Source: Angiostrongylus vasorum (taxonomy: Eukaryota > Nematoda > Chromadorea > Rhabditida > Metastrongylidae). From it: a stretch of DNA of 64,000 nucleotides. The DNA lies in NCBI GenBank assembly GCA_018806985.1, contig JADANN010000451.1:1550001-1614000 (forward strand), given 5' to 3'. Numbering within the stretch: position 1 is the stretch's first letter; each line of letters opens with the position of its first letter. The notes beneath the pieces are model-generated. The model did not search any database, had not been told where the DNA came from, and saw nothing but the letters and a program-made list of their open reading frames with translations. Both the position numbers and the translations under genes were made by a program. Of this stretch, positions 35,701-47,572 are shown piece after piece.

Positions 35701-38507
35701 GACAAAATTTAGGGGACTATTGAAAAATGGTGGTGAAACTGCAAGGAAATCACACTGTACCAGTAGACCAACTAGAACGAACTTTCCTCCGCTTACTTAA
35801 AATTCTTAGTATTTTCAGAATTCCGTGAGCTTCACGTAGACGTGTTGCAGTTGTCCTCAAATCGATGAACATTCCGACATAAACACGGCCCGAAAACTCC
35901 AACATGGCGGTCCTCACTGAACTCATTATTTTAGCTGAGTCACGGCAACATACGGTTCGAGAATGTCCGATCGTATGAATGTATGGAAGCGGAGGGTTGA
36001 GTAATTGCTGCAGGCAGATGCCGGCCATCTGCCACACACTGGCCGGCCAAAATTGTACGCCGATACCGTATAATGAGCAGATAACCTCTTTAGCATGCAC
36101 CAGAAGGCCACTCAATACCTCGACTCTTGGCGAGCTCATATGGACATTCTTCAAACCATCAGCCGGCAGCACTTTTCAATTCTATCCACTCAACTCCCGG
36201 GCAGAGCGGCACTAGCTGAGTTCATAGTGAATTCGTAGTCTCGGACGTTGTTAATGATAGTGAGAAAATTAACTAATACCCCACTACGAGTTATGTTCAA
36301 ACCGAACTCAGCATTGTCTAGGAAACATGTCTAATTGGAAGGATGACCAATCAATACGTACTACGTAGGCGAGTCTCATCCGAGACCGAGCGCTCCGTAA
36401 CGTGATCAAGTCTGTGGATAAATATTGCGCAGAAGCTATTGGCCAGTGCATTTAATCCGCTAACCAAACAAACTCCTTAAAAGGAACCGTACTCTCGAGC
36501 AGATCCAGAATCGGACCATTAGCCCACTGCAGGTGCGTGTGAGCAGCTGGCCTATCCTGGTTATTGTTCCAGAAAAGTCACGGGGTTCAAAGCTTGCTTC
36601 GCTTACACAAACACAGAAACGAAGCCTAACCTAGAATAGAGCATTAGATATTGTTCCAGACCTTTATACTGCTCAACCAAAACTTGTTTAAATTAGTTAC
36701 ATGGAAGTTTTCCAGAAATGTCAAGAAAGATTTTCGATCCACTGAAAACTTCATAACTTTCTTCTGTTACAGTCGCTCTTTTCCATTCTCCTTCTGAGAT
36801 GTTGGAAGTACTCGGTGGATATAGTAAGAAGGGAGAGAAACAGATTTTCTAAGAAACAAAGGCAAATGGGACTCGGCCTACAAAGTGATTCCTGGAAACA
36901 AGTCAAAGTTTCCAGGATATCCTTGAAATGGAATAGTGGTTCACAAGATTATGATTTCCTATTATGTTTCCGAAAAACTATAGAATCCGCATAAAGTATT
37001 CTCTACGAAAAGGTCCCTGAATTACAATCAACTAATGCTATTTGTAAGCTAATACCCGGATAACATGTTATCAGATGGGATCGAAACTCGTTTCCGTGGC
37101 GATGAATTGGCGACTGTCATGATGGTTTTCCAAAATGTCTTCCTCATACAATCTACAGCTGTTTCAAACATTATCAGTGTCTGGGAAAAGTTCAATAGAT
37201 ATCGCGATATTGAAAGCTCATCACTCCAACAAGGCACACTCGACTGCGAACTTGACCTCGTTCGAGGCGCATTTCCGTGATTCTAATCGCGCCGACAAAG
37301 GAATGTCACCCTAAGCAAGCTAGCGAATTCCAGAAGAAGCGTGACACCGAAAGTGGTTTTCTTCTCAAAGGCATCTCTCTTTTAAATCAATACAACGAAG
37401 GAGCAAACATGAAAATTAGTCGATTTGGAAACGTTTCAGAATTGCTCAGCTAAATGCTGCTCAATAATATTTAGTTGAAAATACTTTTTCGTCCACGGGC
37501 ACGACAGAGTTAGGGCACTCCCTCACGCTAAAAGAATTCTACCAGCTTAGTCTACAGCGGCATTGGTAACTTTGCTGTATTTATAAACAACATGAAAAAC
37601 ACACTGGAAAATATTTCACTCGCAAAGACCGTTTAGTTTCTTTCTGTTTCATCAGAGAATACTCTGTAATTTGAGCACCGCCATTTAACTACTATCATAA
37701 AACCATTCGCTAAGGGGAAATAAACGAATGGGTTACAGCAGAAGCAAAGAAACACTGCTCATCTATCAATGCCTGAACGACAATTAGTCAATTTTTCTTC
37801 TCTCGGCATGTCCGATCGTCATTCTACTTCTCAGTAGTTTATAGAAACATTTGCGATATCACTTTTGGAGCTGAAATCACAAAGAATTTTGACAGAACCT
37901 TGAAACTATCCACGAGAACAATGACCTGTTTATGCACGCACTGGATAGGGTTGATCGGGTGACAGGAAAACACAGCATGACCCCTGGGTCAGCCAGAATG
38001 TAGCCCAGTCTGATCTGTGGTCACCAATGGCCATCGAATCCAGGGATCACTTCTGGCCTCATAAGTACCTCGATAATGACCACCTAACACACTAATACGT
38101 TTTCTTTACAGTCCTCGGTGACATGAGGTTGTTGGTTGTTGATGAACAAAATTATTATTAGCCTTGTTAGAAAGATGTGCTCACCATCTTCTCTCGGATC
38201 ACTTCAAAAGCCGGAGAACTACGGGAAGCGCCGAAAAAGTGTTCAGAAGCCGCTGTGTCTTCACCGCAGCACGGTGGAGCCGAGATAGGGAACTGGAAAA
38301 ACATTAGAAAGAAAATAAAAGAGGACAGATCAGACCAAATATTTGCTGAAATAGAAAATAAGAAGGATAGTTTCTCACATTGGATGGTCGTTCTGCAATT
38401 GACGGTTCATCACCGTCGATATTACAAAAGCTTCTGGCCTTTTTGTAGCGTTCCAATCGTCGTAGTCGATTCGCACACATCGCTCGATACGCATTGAAGT
38501 CATCCAT
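32778..38507 (-). CDS. FAM89/LURAP1-family leucine-repeat adaptor protein
   Basis: Five exons on the minus strand: 38507-38379, 38292-38185, 34786-34643, 33913-33761 and 33029-32778 (TAG). Lengths are 129, 108, 144, 153 and 252 bp, all multiples of three, so every intron is phase 0; the product is 261 residues. Donors are GTGAGA, GTGAGC, GTAATA and GTAAGT; acceptors include TTTTCAG and CAGTTTAG. Residues about 75-110 form a short coiled coil built around LMENDMSLLQQLITL. This resembles the leucine-repeat segment (LDMSLL.QL type) of FAM89 and LURAP1, which link MRCK kinase to LIMK1 or MYO18A in vertebrates. The exon 2/3 junction falls inside the coiled coil. The rest is Ser/Pro-rich and probably disordered; the C-terminal exon has SIDSGIRESSSSS and ends in EVI. 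An acceptor CTGCAG lies only 11 nt before the ATG, which fits spliced-leader trans-splicing. A 3 kb second intron holds the unrelated ORFs at 35.7-36.2 kb. Confidence 0.72.
33478..33680 (+). repeat. SINE family A, degenerate copy
   Basis: Retains CTGGCTCGGCAATTTAGCACCCGACTTGTCC and the 3' block GAAGTCGAATGCATAGCGC followed by ATTATCAACGCTGAACGCTTTTATGC. It lies in an intron of the FAM89/LURAP1-like gene, antisense to it. Confidence 0.6.
34787..38184 (-). other. Intron 2 of the FAM89/LURAP1-like gene
   Basis: Donor GTGAGC below 38185 and acceptor CTTTTCAG above 34786. A 140-codon minus-strand frame at 36172-35750 is open but ends in a different phase context and has no good acceptor (TTTGAAG only), so I did not include it as an exon. 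Nothing else was recognised. Confidence 0.5.
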
Positions 38508-38518
38508 TTCTCAAATAT

Positions 38519-41500
38519 CTGCAGGATTGTTAAGGAAAACCACTACTACACTTTCTTCTATTTTGGGAGAATAGCAGATGTTAGAGAAAGAAGAAGGGGA
38601 ACGGTATGCGCTGTGCGCCTGTCCTGGAGAGGGGGAGGAACTAACTAGAGGCGTCTTTATCGGGAATAGCAATGATAAAGAAGCAGACACTGTGTTGTCT
38701 ATTGGAAGACTTTGCCCAAGCGATAGTGACCGAGGTAAGATAAGGCACTTGAAGTCGCCGAAATCGAAGTGAATGCCATTTTCTGGCCGTATCACGAAAT
38801 GGTCTCGACGAAAACGCTTATCAGGAAGGATCGGTTAGTTCTAGACATTAATTGAACACGTTCATTCGTTTTTTTTTCTATACATTTAAGACACGTGAAC
38901 GGTAGAACAAACAATGAACAGCAAACAGAATCGCATGAATCGTTTTTTGAAACGTGGGTCTGTGAGGTCACAAGAATTAACAAGGAAACAGTCGGAGTTG
39001 TGAAAGCGTACTGAAATCCTGGAAAGGTGCTCACATCGTCCAAGAATTTGATGGTGGATTGGGATTGATATCTGAGGTCAACACATAGCGAGGAGTGCAG
39101 CTGCAGTAATGGTCGGATTCAGTGAAATAAGTGATATAGCTGCAATAATAGGGATACGCATTCACTTCTCACTTCATTAATGACGCCTAGAACTACTGGG
39201 AAAGTGGCAGACTACGGAAGAAAAATCATTACAGAGATCATTAGTAGATGAAAAAGAAAAGTAAGACATTTCACGCTAATATGAACCTCCAGTTATTTTT
39301 TTTTTTATGGTAAGGAGATTGTGTCTTTGGTTATGTGATCAACTACTATCGACTGCACGCTTTCTAAGGAAGACGTCATTCACATTCAAATCACTGGCTA
39401 TACTTTAAAGCAAACAAAAACAGCCCCACAGAGATAACGGTAGAATGCAAAACAGTTGATACGGGAGGTCAATCTCCTGTGGCGGTGTTTGGTCAAAGCT
39501 ATGTAGCCTGGACCAGTTTCATAATGCCGATCAAAGAGGGTGGACAGGTCCAGTAAAGAACACCGATAGAAGATGGGTGGAACGCCGGTTAACCGATGAC
39601 GGTTCAGATGAAGTTCTTTTCGCATATTCGCCGCTGGTTTGTTAACAGCGTAATGTGCTGGCATGTCAGCTTGCTTCACAGTGCTTCACGCTTATGATTC
39701 GAAGTCCTTGCAGTGTCTTCATTCCATCGCCGGCAACAGAACCTGTCTGCAGCCACAGCTGCCGCTGATTGCAATAACGCTAACGACCGAAACTCTCTGA
39801 TGGAATCAAACACGGCTCGTCAGCCACCCCTTGGTTTACTAGAATAAGTAGTTAGTCTTCTCCGGAGCTGACTGCTTACGAGAAAGTATCAGTTTTGAGT
39901 GTTCCAGAACGGCAAAATATGCGAACACACGGTTTCGGATGGTAGGAAGCAACGAATCCAACAACGATATTTATAAAAACGACTAAAATGTTGTTTGTAA
40001 ATCATCCCGAACATATGGAAAAGCAAAAACTCAACAGAATTCAAGATGTACATGTTGGAAAAAGTGAATGATATGGAAATGGAAATGTTTATGATCCAGC
40101 TGTTATTATAGGGAAAACAACAAATTTAATCGAGCTTAGTCAATTTTTATGAATGTTGTGGACTTCGCTTAACGTCCTCCCATTCTCGGGTTTCTTTGCT
40201 TGACCATAAATCCTTGGCTCAACCATATGCGACTATAATCAGCTGTACTAATCTTCCTCATTGGAAGTCATGTAAAAAGCGGTGAGTTTTTCGAGAAGCA
40301 GTTGATCATGTAATTGCCATAGAGTTTTTCGTCTTTTTGTAAGTGTCATTGAAGCGTTTGGCCTAGTAAATTGTATATCAGTATACCCTTCCAGGCTCTG
40401 AAGAAGGCGATACTGCCGAGACGTCAGCTACTGTTGTACTGTACTATGTGTTTATCTATAGAAGTAAATGTATGCGGTATAACAACCTCGCGATTGCTGG
40501 ACAAGAAAACGACGCATTCATATTCCAATGCCGAGGTCAATAGAAAGTCGATCCTGGAAACTATAAATCCTTGGTTCCACTCATGTAAACGGAACAAATA
40601 AACAATAGATAAGTACAAATGAGATCTAATAGGAACAAATCCTGACAAAAGCAATGAATTAAAGCGACAACGGTTGCACTACGTGAAAGAGAAAAATAAA
40701 GCCAGGTCGGACCGATCGAAGGGCATCCCGGCTAGTTGCTAGCAGGCGAGAGTTCATGCGATGTAGAGGAGTTGCACGCATTTCAATCAACAGGACCAAT
40801 TAGACAAGGTCATATGGGAGCGAAGCCGTCACACATCCATTACCCGATCGAGCAGCTGCAGACTGGAATAACAGAAACACTCGGGAACGGAAATGTTGCA
40901 AATCCGAAGCTCGAGTCAGTGGTGAAGACGAACATCACGTGAATGCTGTCAACTGAAGCTGATCACAGTTCACGGACGATTATCAACAAATTTTACCGAC
41001 AGGCCATAGACTCTTGGAGAATGTAAGAGGGAAAACCCATGGCTACTATATTGCAGATGTCGAAGCCTTTCGTCAATGATGTAATGTGGAAGTGAATATT
41101 ATTAGCTCGTAGTCATAGAAACGTGATGAAAGCTTGAAGAATTGGCGAGATTTGTAGAAACGAAAGAAGTAACCAACGTCTTAAACAGCATTTGTAGCTT
41201 TAAAAATCAAGGAATAATTCAGTTTCCACTTATAGCGAAAAAACCTCGCAAGGATAAAGTCTAGATACAGCAAAAGTGATCAGAATAAGAAAAATATTCT
41301 CGGATTACTTCACAAAGAGCGACAAGAGCGCTGGCCGTCATCCTGCGTTGGCCACGCCCCCATAGCATCAACTGGGTGGAACCGTAATTCTCTAAGAAGT
41401 CGTTTAGATCGTTTAAGGGCCATATAAGGAACAGCTAGTGGATATCGCCAAAATGCAAGGTCAGCGACAGATTTTGCTTAAACTCCCTACGGAGAAGTCA

Positions 41501-41550
41501 TGAACTGAAAGTCAAAAAAATGCGACAACTTGATGTGCAAACAAAAGTTA
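38519..41550. other. Region upstream of the FAM89/LURAP1-like gene
   Basis: Presumably promoter and intergenic DNA. Apart from the solo PLE end at 40.2 kb I found no supported gene. Overlapping frames at 38.5-39.7 kb lack splice or family support. Confidence 0.4.
40205..40570 (+). repeat. Solo PLE pseudo-LTR
   Basis: Matches the right end of the 0.9-3.4 kb PLE from ATGCGACTATAATCAGCTGT to GCGTTTGGCCTAGTAAATTG and on through CGCATTCATATTCCAATGCC. There is no adjacent coding region. The hammerhead-like motif at 40394-40428 has CTGAAGA intact and GAAA changed to GAGA. Confidence 0.75.
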
Positions 41551-42574
41551 CAGTGTAACTTGATTCGTAGAAGAAAATGCATTTAGATCATAGCTGTAAT
41601 GAGAAGAAAGGTGTAGTGGAACCAAAATCGGGCTTTCAAGAGGGAAGCTGCGTGGAAATCGGAAAATACCGTTTGTCGTCGAACAACTAACAACGGTCGG
41701 TCGATCGGAGGTGTGCAAGTGTGGAGGTTCATACACATATAATACCGCCTTGTCAACTGACCAGTGCCCTTCGTGTAAACAAAACGGAGGGAACGAGGAG
41801 AGTGGGAATAGAGGACTGAAGGACTACAACACAAAGAGACGGGCAGAACACTTCCATAAATGCTTCAATATGGTTTATTTACAGGAAGAACAAGACTTTT
41901 TTCTCTTGAAGTTCAAGTTGTTGGCATTCAGTGGTCTCTTAAATCCTGGTTTCAATGTCGTCCTCCTCCTCCTCACTACTTGCCTCAGTACACGAACGTT
42001 CTTTCATCAGAGATTGTGCCACGTTCTCATCACATCTACGCCGACAGGGCCTTCTTGTGCCTTATAGAGTTCAGAAGTCACTGTCACAGACGGTTAGTCG
42101 CCGCGCTTGTGACTCAGTGGAATTTTGCCATCTTACACCTAAGAACTATCATATAGGTAGGAAAAAAAAGTCCCAGAAAAGTCTTGGTTAGTTGTCCTGC
42201 AAGCCATCAATGGACTGGTAGTTTACCAGTGCGATTATTCTTTCGCCTCTATAAAGTGGTAGATACGACAGACATTTCTGTCAAATTGGTTTTCCTTAAT
42301 CATGGTCATTACGTCTTACAAGTGCTAGAAGATCGTTCGATTATAATTTGGTTTATTGTCAAAGAACATGATAGCAAGCAATATGGAAGAATCTCGGAAC
42401 TCTTCGATAGCGGTGAAGAATCGATCAATAGTGCCGTAGAGAAGGAGAAGGAGAAGAAGAGAAGAGATTGGAAAGGAAAATAGCTTTTTCTCAAAATGAT
42501 TAATGAACTCTGTATCTGTTTGCTCCATCGACTAGAAACCACAACAGCAGAGCGTTATAAACTAAGTTTAGTTG

Positions 42575-42870
42575 TCCTTCCTAAACGGCGTTTCCATCAG
42601 GAAGCCTAGCTAAGAGTAATCCAATACCAGGATCCACCACCGTCCTGGTATCAAAGTCGCGTGATAGTAAATCTCCCTCTGATCCACAAGGACGGCGACT
42701 GCCTGTAGTGGTGAATACATAGGACAGACTTTGGCTTGGCTGACCTCGGGACTCCGGAGAAACACTATGGCTAAACCAGCAAACTCCGAAAAATGAGATT
42801 ATGCTGGGGCCTGCCACAACAAGTGAAGACGGGCCGTTCGAGTATCAAATAAGTAAACGGCAACACCAGA
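42575..42870 (+). repeat. Family D repeat (RTE 5'-region derived)
   Basis: Shares GAAGCCTAGCTAAGAGTAA, ACCAGGATCCACCACCGTCC, GGTATCAAAGTCGCGTG, GACTGCCTGT.GTGGTGAA and CTGACCTCGGGACTCC with the other D copies. It ends in GGGCCGTTCGAGTATCAAATAAGTAA. The same blocks begin the RTE LINE at 26.7 kb. Confidence 0.75.
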
Positions 42871-43826
42871 TAATCAGAACACGATGATGGCCGAGCGTAG
42901 GTATAGTAAATTTACAGTCATGTTCTTCCGTCTTGCCTTCGATTTCCATCTCCTAACTGGACAACATGCGGTGGGTGACCACTTGAGCTGTACAGGAAGC
43001 TGTCCACATCCATCGGTGATAAGAGGTTTTGGGTTCAGTTGATTGAAATGGAAGATGGCTATTACTTTCAAAAGTTTGTTACACCTTTATAAAACACAAT
43101 AAGGACTAACTTCGTAAATCTGAGTTGTTATCCTTATTGATTTAGATTTTTAACTTCAAGCTTTCCTGTCGAACTGAACGAACGCGTAATAGTTTTGTAT
43201 CATATGTTTTACCACTAAACATGTCTGATGTTAAGTCGACAACCTACATATCTTTTATTCCAGAAAAGAACACACCATAATAACTGGGAAAAGGAACTGA
43301 TAAAATGACAAAACCAGCCAGGAATTTCTGCTATTTTCGCACTTTATGCTCACTACCCCACAGGAATGGAGGGTTTCGTCGCTTTGACAAGTTGCAGAGG
43401 GGAAACGTCGATCAAATCAAACCAGTGACAACCCTTACTGGTAAACATGTTGTCGCTAATAAATAAGATAAGATCGCTAAATAAATAATAAATAAGGATT
43501 AAAAATAGGGAAAAAAACATATGATGACTTTGTGGACGTATTTTTGTTATTCTACTACAGTTAGTGACACTGATATCCCTGTGCTTTCTTGCAGTATAGC
43601 CCTAACAATTGAAAAAGTAGCGTTCATGTGCGACCGAACAAATAGTCATTGTTTATTTAGTAACTGTTTTTCTTTCAAAAGTTTTACTGTACGCCTACAG
43701 CCCATCGGTTTTGGTAACATAAAGGAAAGAATTCCCAGAATTACTGATGATAAGCCTTATCTTTTCGCGGAGGCAAGAATTCGTCATGAACCATCACTGT
43801 CGTTGAAATATTAAAACAGTAATTTC

Positions 43827-44130
43827 AATGATGCTGAGATATTTGCAAAACTCTGGACCGCTCTGGACCGCAGGTGTCTGCTGTGCAGAACGAACGCGCT
43901 ATTCGCCTTTCTCGGGAGTAACGCATTCACCACCACACCATGCGGGTCTTTCGTTTCGTCTGTCTCTCAGCTCATGGCAGAGATCGATAGAACTAGAAAT
44001 GAGAATAGCGCGTTCGTTCCCCACCGCACACACCTGCAGTCCGGAGTTTTGCAAATATCTCAGCATCATCGAAGTTATATTTGGAAATATACCCTGCCAT
44101 TAAAAATAGTAGACAGTAAATAATAAGTTA
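43827..44130. repeat. Head-to-head inverted pair of SINE family C copies
   Basis: A minus-strand copy (43827-43980; inverse of the GTGGTGGTGAACGCGTTA head) meets a plus-strand copy (about 43985-44130; GCGCGTTCGTTCCCCACCGC, GGTCCGGAGTTTTGCAAATATC-like, tail GTAGACAGTAAATAA). A perfect or near-perfect inverted match runs across the centre. Confidence 0.65.
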
Positions 44131-44369
44131 AAATTATTAAGTCAGTATTTATCAGCAAATTTACTCTTCTCTAAGAAGGAAAACATCTGGATGCAGAAAT
44201 GGGTGAAACACCTATTTCCAAGCGTACGACGTACGGTACTTCGATTAACACTTTATATTTATGAACCGAGTAATGCGCTGTGCTTGGAAGTGCTTTATGC
44301 TATGCTCATACTATATTTTACACCAAACGAACACTGTGCATTTGAAACACAGGGTAAACTGCAGAAAAT

Positions 44370-44695
44370 CCTTGAAAATCTTTCAAACGACCCGTCTTTA
44401 AATCTACTGTGCGGATCACAGCACTTCTTGCTCTGCTGTTCCTTAAGAATTTTCGGCTTCCTCATAGATGTTGAATGCCGATCAAACCAATACCCATTGG
44501 AGTCTATGGATAGCCAAACATGAGCATTTCCACTTGGATAGCAAAGTGCGAATGCTCTCGGAGATTTCTGGTACGAATTTCGCGATTTAGGAAGGATGAG
44601 AAGCTTGGTGAGATCAGCGCGGTGTCGAACCAGTAACCAGTGCTCGTGATGAATGGCATCATTACAACTGCCCTACCCGCCCCCCAACTTTGAAA
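44370..44695 (-). repeat. SINE family B copy
   Basis: Minus strand. The head end has GTAATGATGCCATTCATCACG and GGTTCGACACCG (B-box-like). The body has the inverse of TTTCTGGTACGAATTTCGCG, and the 3' part holds TGCGGATCACAGCACTTC, as at 63.0 kb. Confidence 0.6.
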
Positions 44696-45882
44696 TACTT
44701 TTAGGAGTCACTAAGACAAGGCTGCGGTAACCTTCGAAAGCCTAGCTGATCAGATTTCTAGGAAACCTAATGTTTCAGTGACACACGACCATCAAACCGA
44801 CTACAAAACCCTCAAATTGTAGTGGTTCACCAAACAAAACATGTTTTTTTTCTCTAACTTGCTGTAGAAATAGAAAAATATGTATATGGAAATTGCAAAT
44901 GATGATGGCTAGTCATGGTCACTAAGGATTTCGTAAAGAATCGGGCAACACCACTAGCGACAGAAAGAAACGCCTCGGGGCCGGTAGATGATTCACCAGC
45001 ATTTATTGCCAAAAATCCCACCTTTTTTAAGGATAAGGAAAAAAGAATTCGTAAAAAGAGTCCTAATTAGAATATTCTTCCTATACTGAAGAAGTTTGAA
45101 ACTTTGGATACATCATGGAATAAAGTGTCAGAGTAGAAAAAAAGCCGTAGACGGCATAGTTAGATAGCAAGCCATCTGCTGCACGCGGACACAGACGTTA
45201 TTAGACCAGAACTACGCTTTCTATTTGAAGAATCAATCAGAAAGTATTCTAATCGTGGGATTTCCCAGCCTTCAAATCCAGATTTTATAGCATTACAACT
45301 TTTCTATGAGTCAGGCTTAAGGCAGTGAAGGGGTGAGAAAACCAGGATTAACCATTAAGAGCTGCAGCTTCTAGTTATATTCGCCTTCGTCCTATCCATT
45401 AAGAGATGCCGCACCCACCATGAGAGATTTCAGCAATGGAACTCAATAAAAACCGTTTATAGCAGAATTCGCTTACATTCTGTCCCACTTGAGAAACTTT
45501 GACCATTGTTTCCTACGACACGCTACACGACACATTTAGAATCAGTGAAGAAGAAGTGCACAAATAGCACAACAGGCTTGTCAGCAAAAAACACGGACTT
45601 TCTCGAAAGACCGAAAAACTTCGAAATTACGAACATGCTAACTACAGATTGGAGTATAAAACGCAGTGATCTTAGTCCAAGATTGAAGTTAGTGATAAAA
45701 TTCCAAGGTGGATTGTCCATTAGCAATATTTTGAGGTTACTGAAGAAATTAGCAGAGAAGGAAAACTAGACTACAACAAATCTAAACGTGCAAATTGTGG
45801 AGATCTTTCGAGACGTCGAGTACCATAACTGGACTTAGAATGAGAACCTAGTTAGAGTAGCTTGGCATTAAAGTCGTAAAAG

Positions 45883-45960
45883 AATGAATGAATGAAAGAA
45901 GGAAAGAAATAAAGAACGAAAGAAAAAATGAATGAAAGAAAAGAAAAGAAAAGAAAGAAT
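45883..45960 (+). repeat. GAAT/GAAA simple-sequence tract
   Basis: Purine-rich run of GAATGAATGAAAGAAGG-type units passing into AAAGAAAAGAAAAG. It is a microsatellite with no coding content. Confidence 0.85.
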
Positions 45961-46163
45961 TTCTACTCTTCGACCATGAAGTTTACTGTCGGTGGCGAAA
46001 TTATTTCGTTTTCCAGTTCTAAATTTCTCTCATATTTCACATATTTCTCTCGAAAACCTGTGATGTACAGATTGGAATGTCTACCGTTGAAATGAAAGAA
46101 AACCAAAGTCTTTACCTGGGGCTTGAGTCATCTGGAATTTTTCTCCACAACATGGCAATAGTT

Positions 46164-46545
46164 TTAGTTAAGCTTATCAACTATCACACTCAAAACTAAA
46201 GATTCTTCGCGGCTGACTGGCAATTGAAGATAGAAGAGAAATTCACAGGTGATATTCGTCTTCAGCGACACACCACCTTCAAAGGAAGACTTCGTGCTTA
46301 GACAGAAACGGCAATTTTTAAGAGGAGCTGAAATTAAAAATGTTTCGAGGTGACACATTAAACGATTGGATTTGATAAAAAGCCTTATCAGAATGTCCGA
46401 CATGACGTTACTGCATAAGTCGTGCCATTGCAGAGCTGCTCCAATAACGAGTTCCGGAGGACGCGGTTGGTAAGAACGAATGCTGGTATATGATCGTCGT
46501 TCGGTTCTCCTTATCAAAAGAACATGATAGAAGGATGAGCACTAA
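46164..46545 (-). CDS. Candidate minus-strand exon(s), weak C2-domain-like character
   Basis: A 118-codon open minus-strand frame holds RPPELVIGAALQWHDL at one end and TCEFLFYLQLPVSREESLVLSV at the other. The second part resembles the beta-strand pattern of C2 domains (T.N..F...F.F.L......L.LSV). A strong internal acceptor TTTTTAATTTCAG at about 46335 suggests two exons with a small intron starting at a GTAACG donor near 46410; the phase (1) then agrees. No Ca2+-binding aspartates are visible. The gene is not identified. Confidence 0.3.
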
Positions 46546-46970
46546 GTTTCGAAATCTAATAAGAACGTGTAAAAAGTGGAGAAGATAGCTCTATAGCTCA
46601 ACCCTCCACAATTCTCGTAGTTAGTCGAATATCTTCTTTTATTTGGGAAAAACGAAAAGCCTGAACAACAAAAATTATTGATCAAGTCACATTATTGACA
46701 ATATTCAGAAAATCTCGATATCGATTTTAACTCACAGCGGTATCGATGCTTATTCGGATTTCTATCTATCCAACTGATCACCTATTTATTCATTTCGTTG
46801 AGTAACAAAACCTTTTGGAAAGAATCCTTTCACTTATGGAAAACATAAATACCAAAAAAACTTTGTGTTGTCAACGCATATTTCCGGAACGCAGGAAAAG
46901 CTGTAATGAAAGTGTGGGAGTGCAGTAATATATGGAGACACGATGTGTAGAGCGCTCGGAATCTTCCCAG

Positions 46971-47178
46971 CGGCCAAAACCACTACACAACCGGACAAGG
47001 TGAATTTGCCGACAATGGCGATCAACGACGGAGCGTCATTAAAACACTACGCGAAAAACCGAAGTCAATCTGCGCGGCGCAAGTCGCCGCCTTTGCCAAT
47101 TGTTCTTCCTTCAGAGACTGATGGAATTGTGAAAGTAGCTGAAGCACTGAAGCAAATAGTCGAAAAACTTCCATTTCT
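46971..47178 (+). CDS. Candidate exon, unidentified plus-strand gene
   Basis: Acceptor AATCTTCCCAG before 46971 and donor GTGAGA after 47178, incoming phase 1 and outgoing phase 2. It encodes about 69 residues, Lys/Arg/Pro-rich (SARRKSPPLPIVLPSETDG), then an amphipathic IVKVAEALKQIVEKLPFL. The GC content is higher than in the flanks. I do not recognise the family and could not find the next exon with certainty. Confidence 0.4.
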
Positions 47179-47510
47179 GTGAGATATTTCAATCCTTTCT
47201 ACATTTCTTTTAGTCACACATAACCCTTACAGGTAATTTAGCATCTAATGAAGAACTGTGCTTTGAGTCAGTAGATTAGGAGTACAGCAATTCACTCACC
47301 GGTGCAGCAAGTGATAAAGTTCTAAATTAGCTGCTAAAGCTGGATGGTTCGATGATGATATGCACTTTAAGCAACCCGTAGCTGAAGTGTAACATTACGC
47401 AGCATACTTAAAACTTCCGAAGCATAATCCTCATCTGGAAGCTCGGATTGGATTTGATCTTAAAAAACTCCCAGGGGATTGCTACGCACCTGATTAAATA
47501 CTAGGTAATC

Positions 47511-47519
47511 CATATACAT

Positions 47520-47570
<51 letters not shown>
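47511..47570 (+). repeat. (TA)n microsatellite
   Basis: CATATA units pass into an uninterrupted TA run of about 38 bp. Confidence 0.95.

Positions 47571-47572
<2 letters not shown>

Noticed and set aside
35750..36172. 140-codon minus-strand frame as an extra FAM89/LURAP1-like exon
   Set aside because: No proper acceptor in phase, and including it would split the coiled coil that otherwise aligns with the family.
41583..42156. Overlapping frames on both strands, including a minus-strand acidic tail EEEEDDIETRI
   Set aside because: Several frames look equally coding-like, an in-frame stop precedes the acidic segment and only a poor acceptor (TATAAG) is available.
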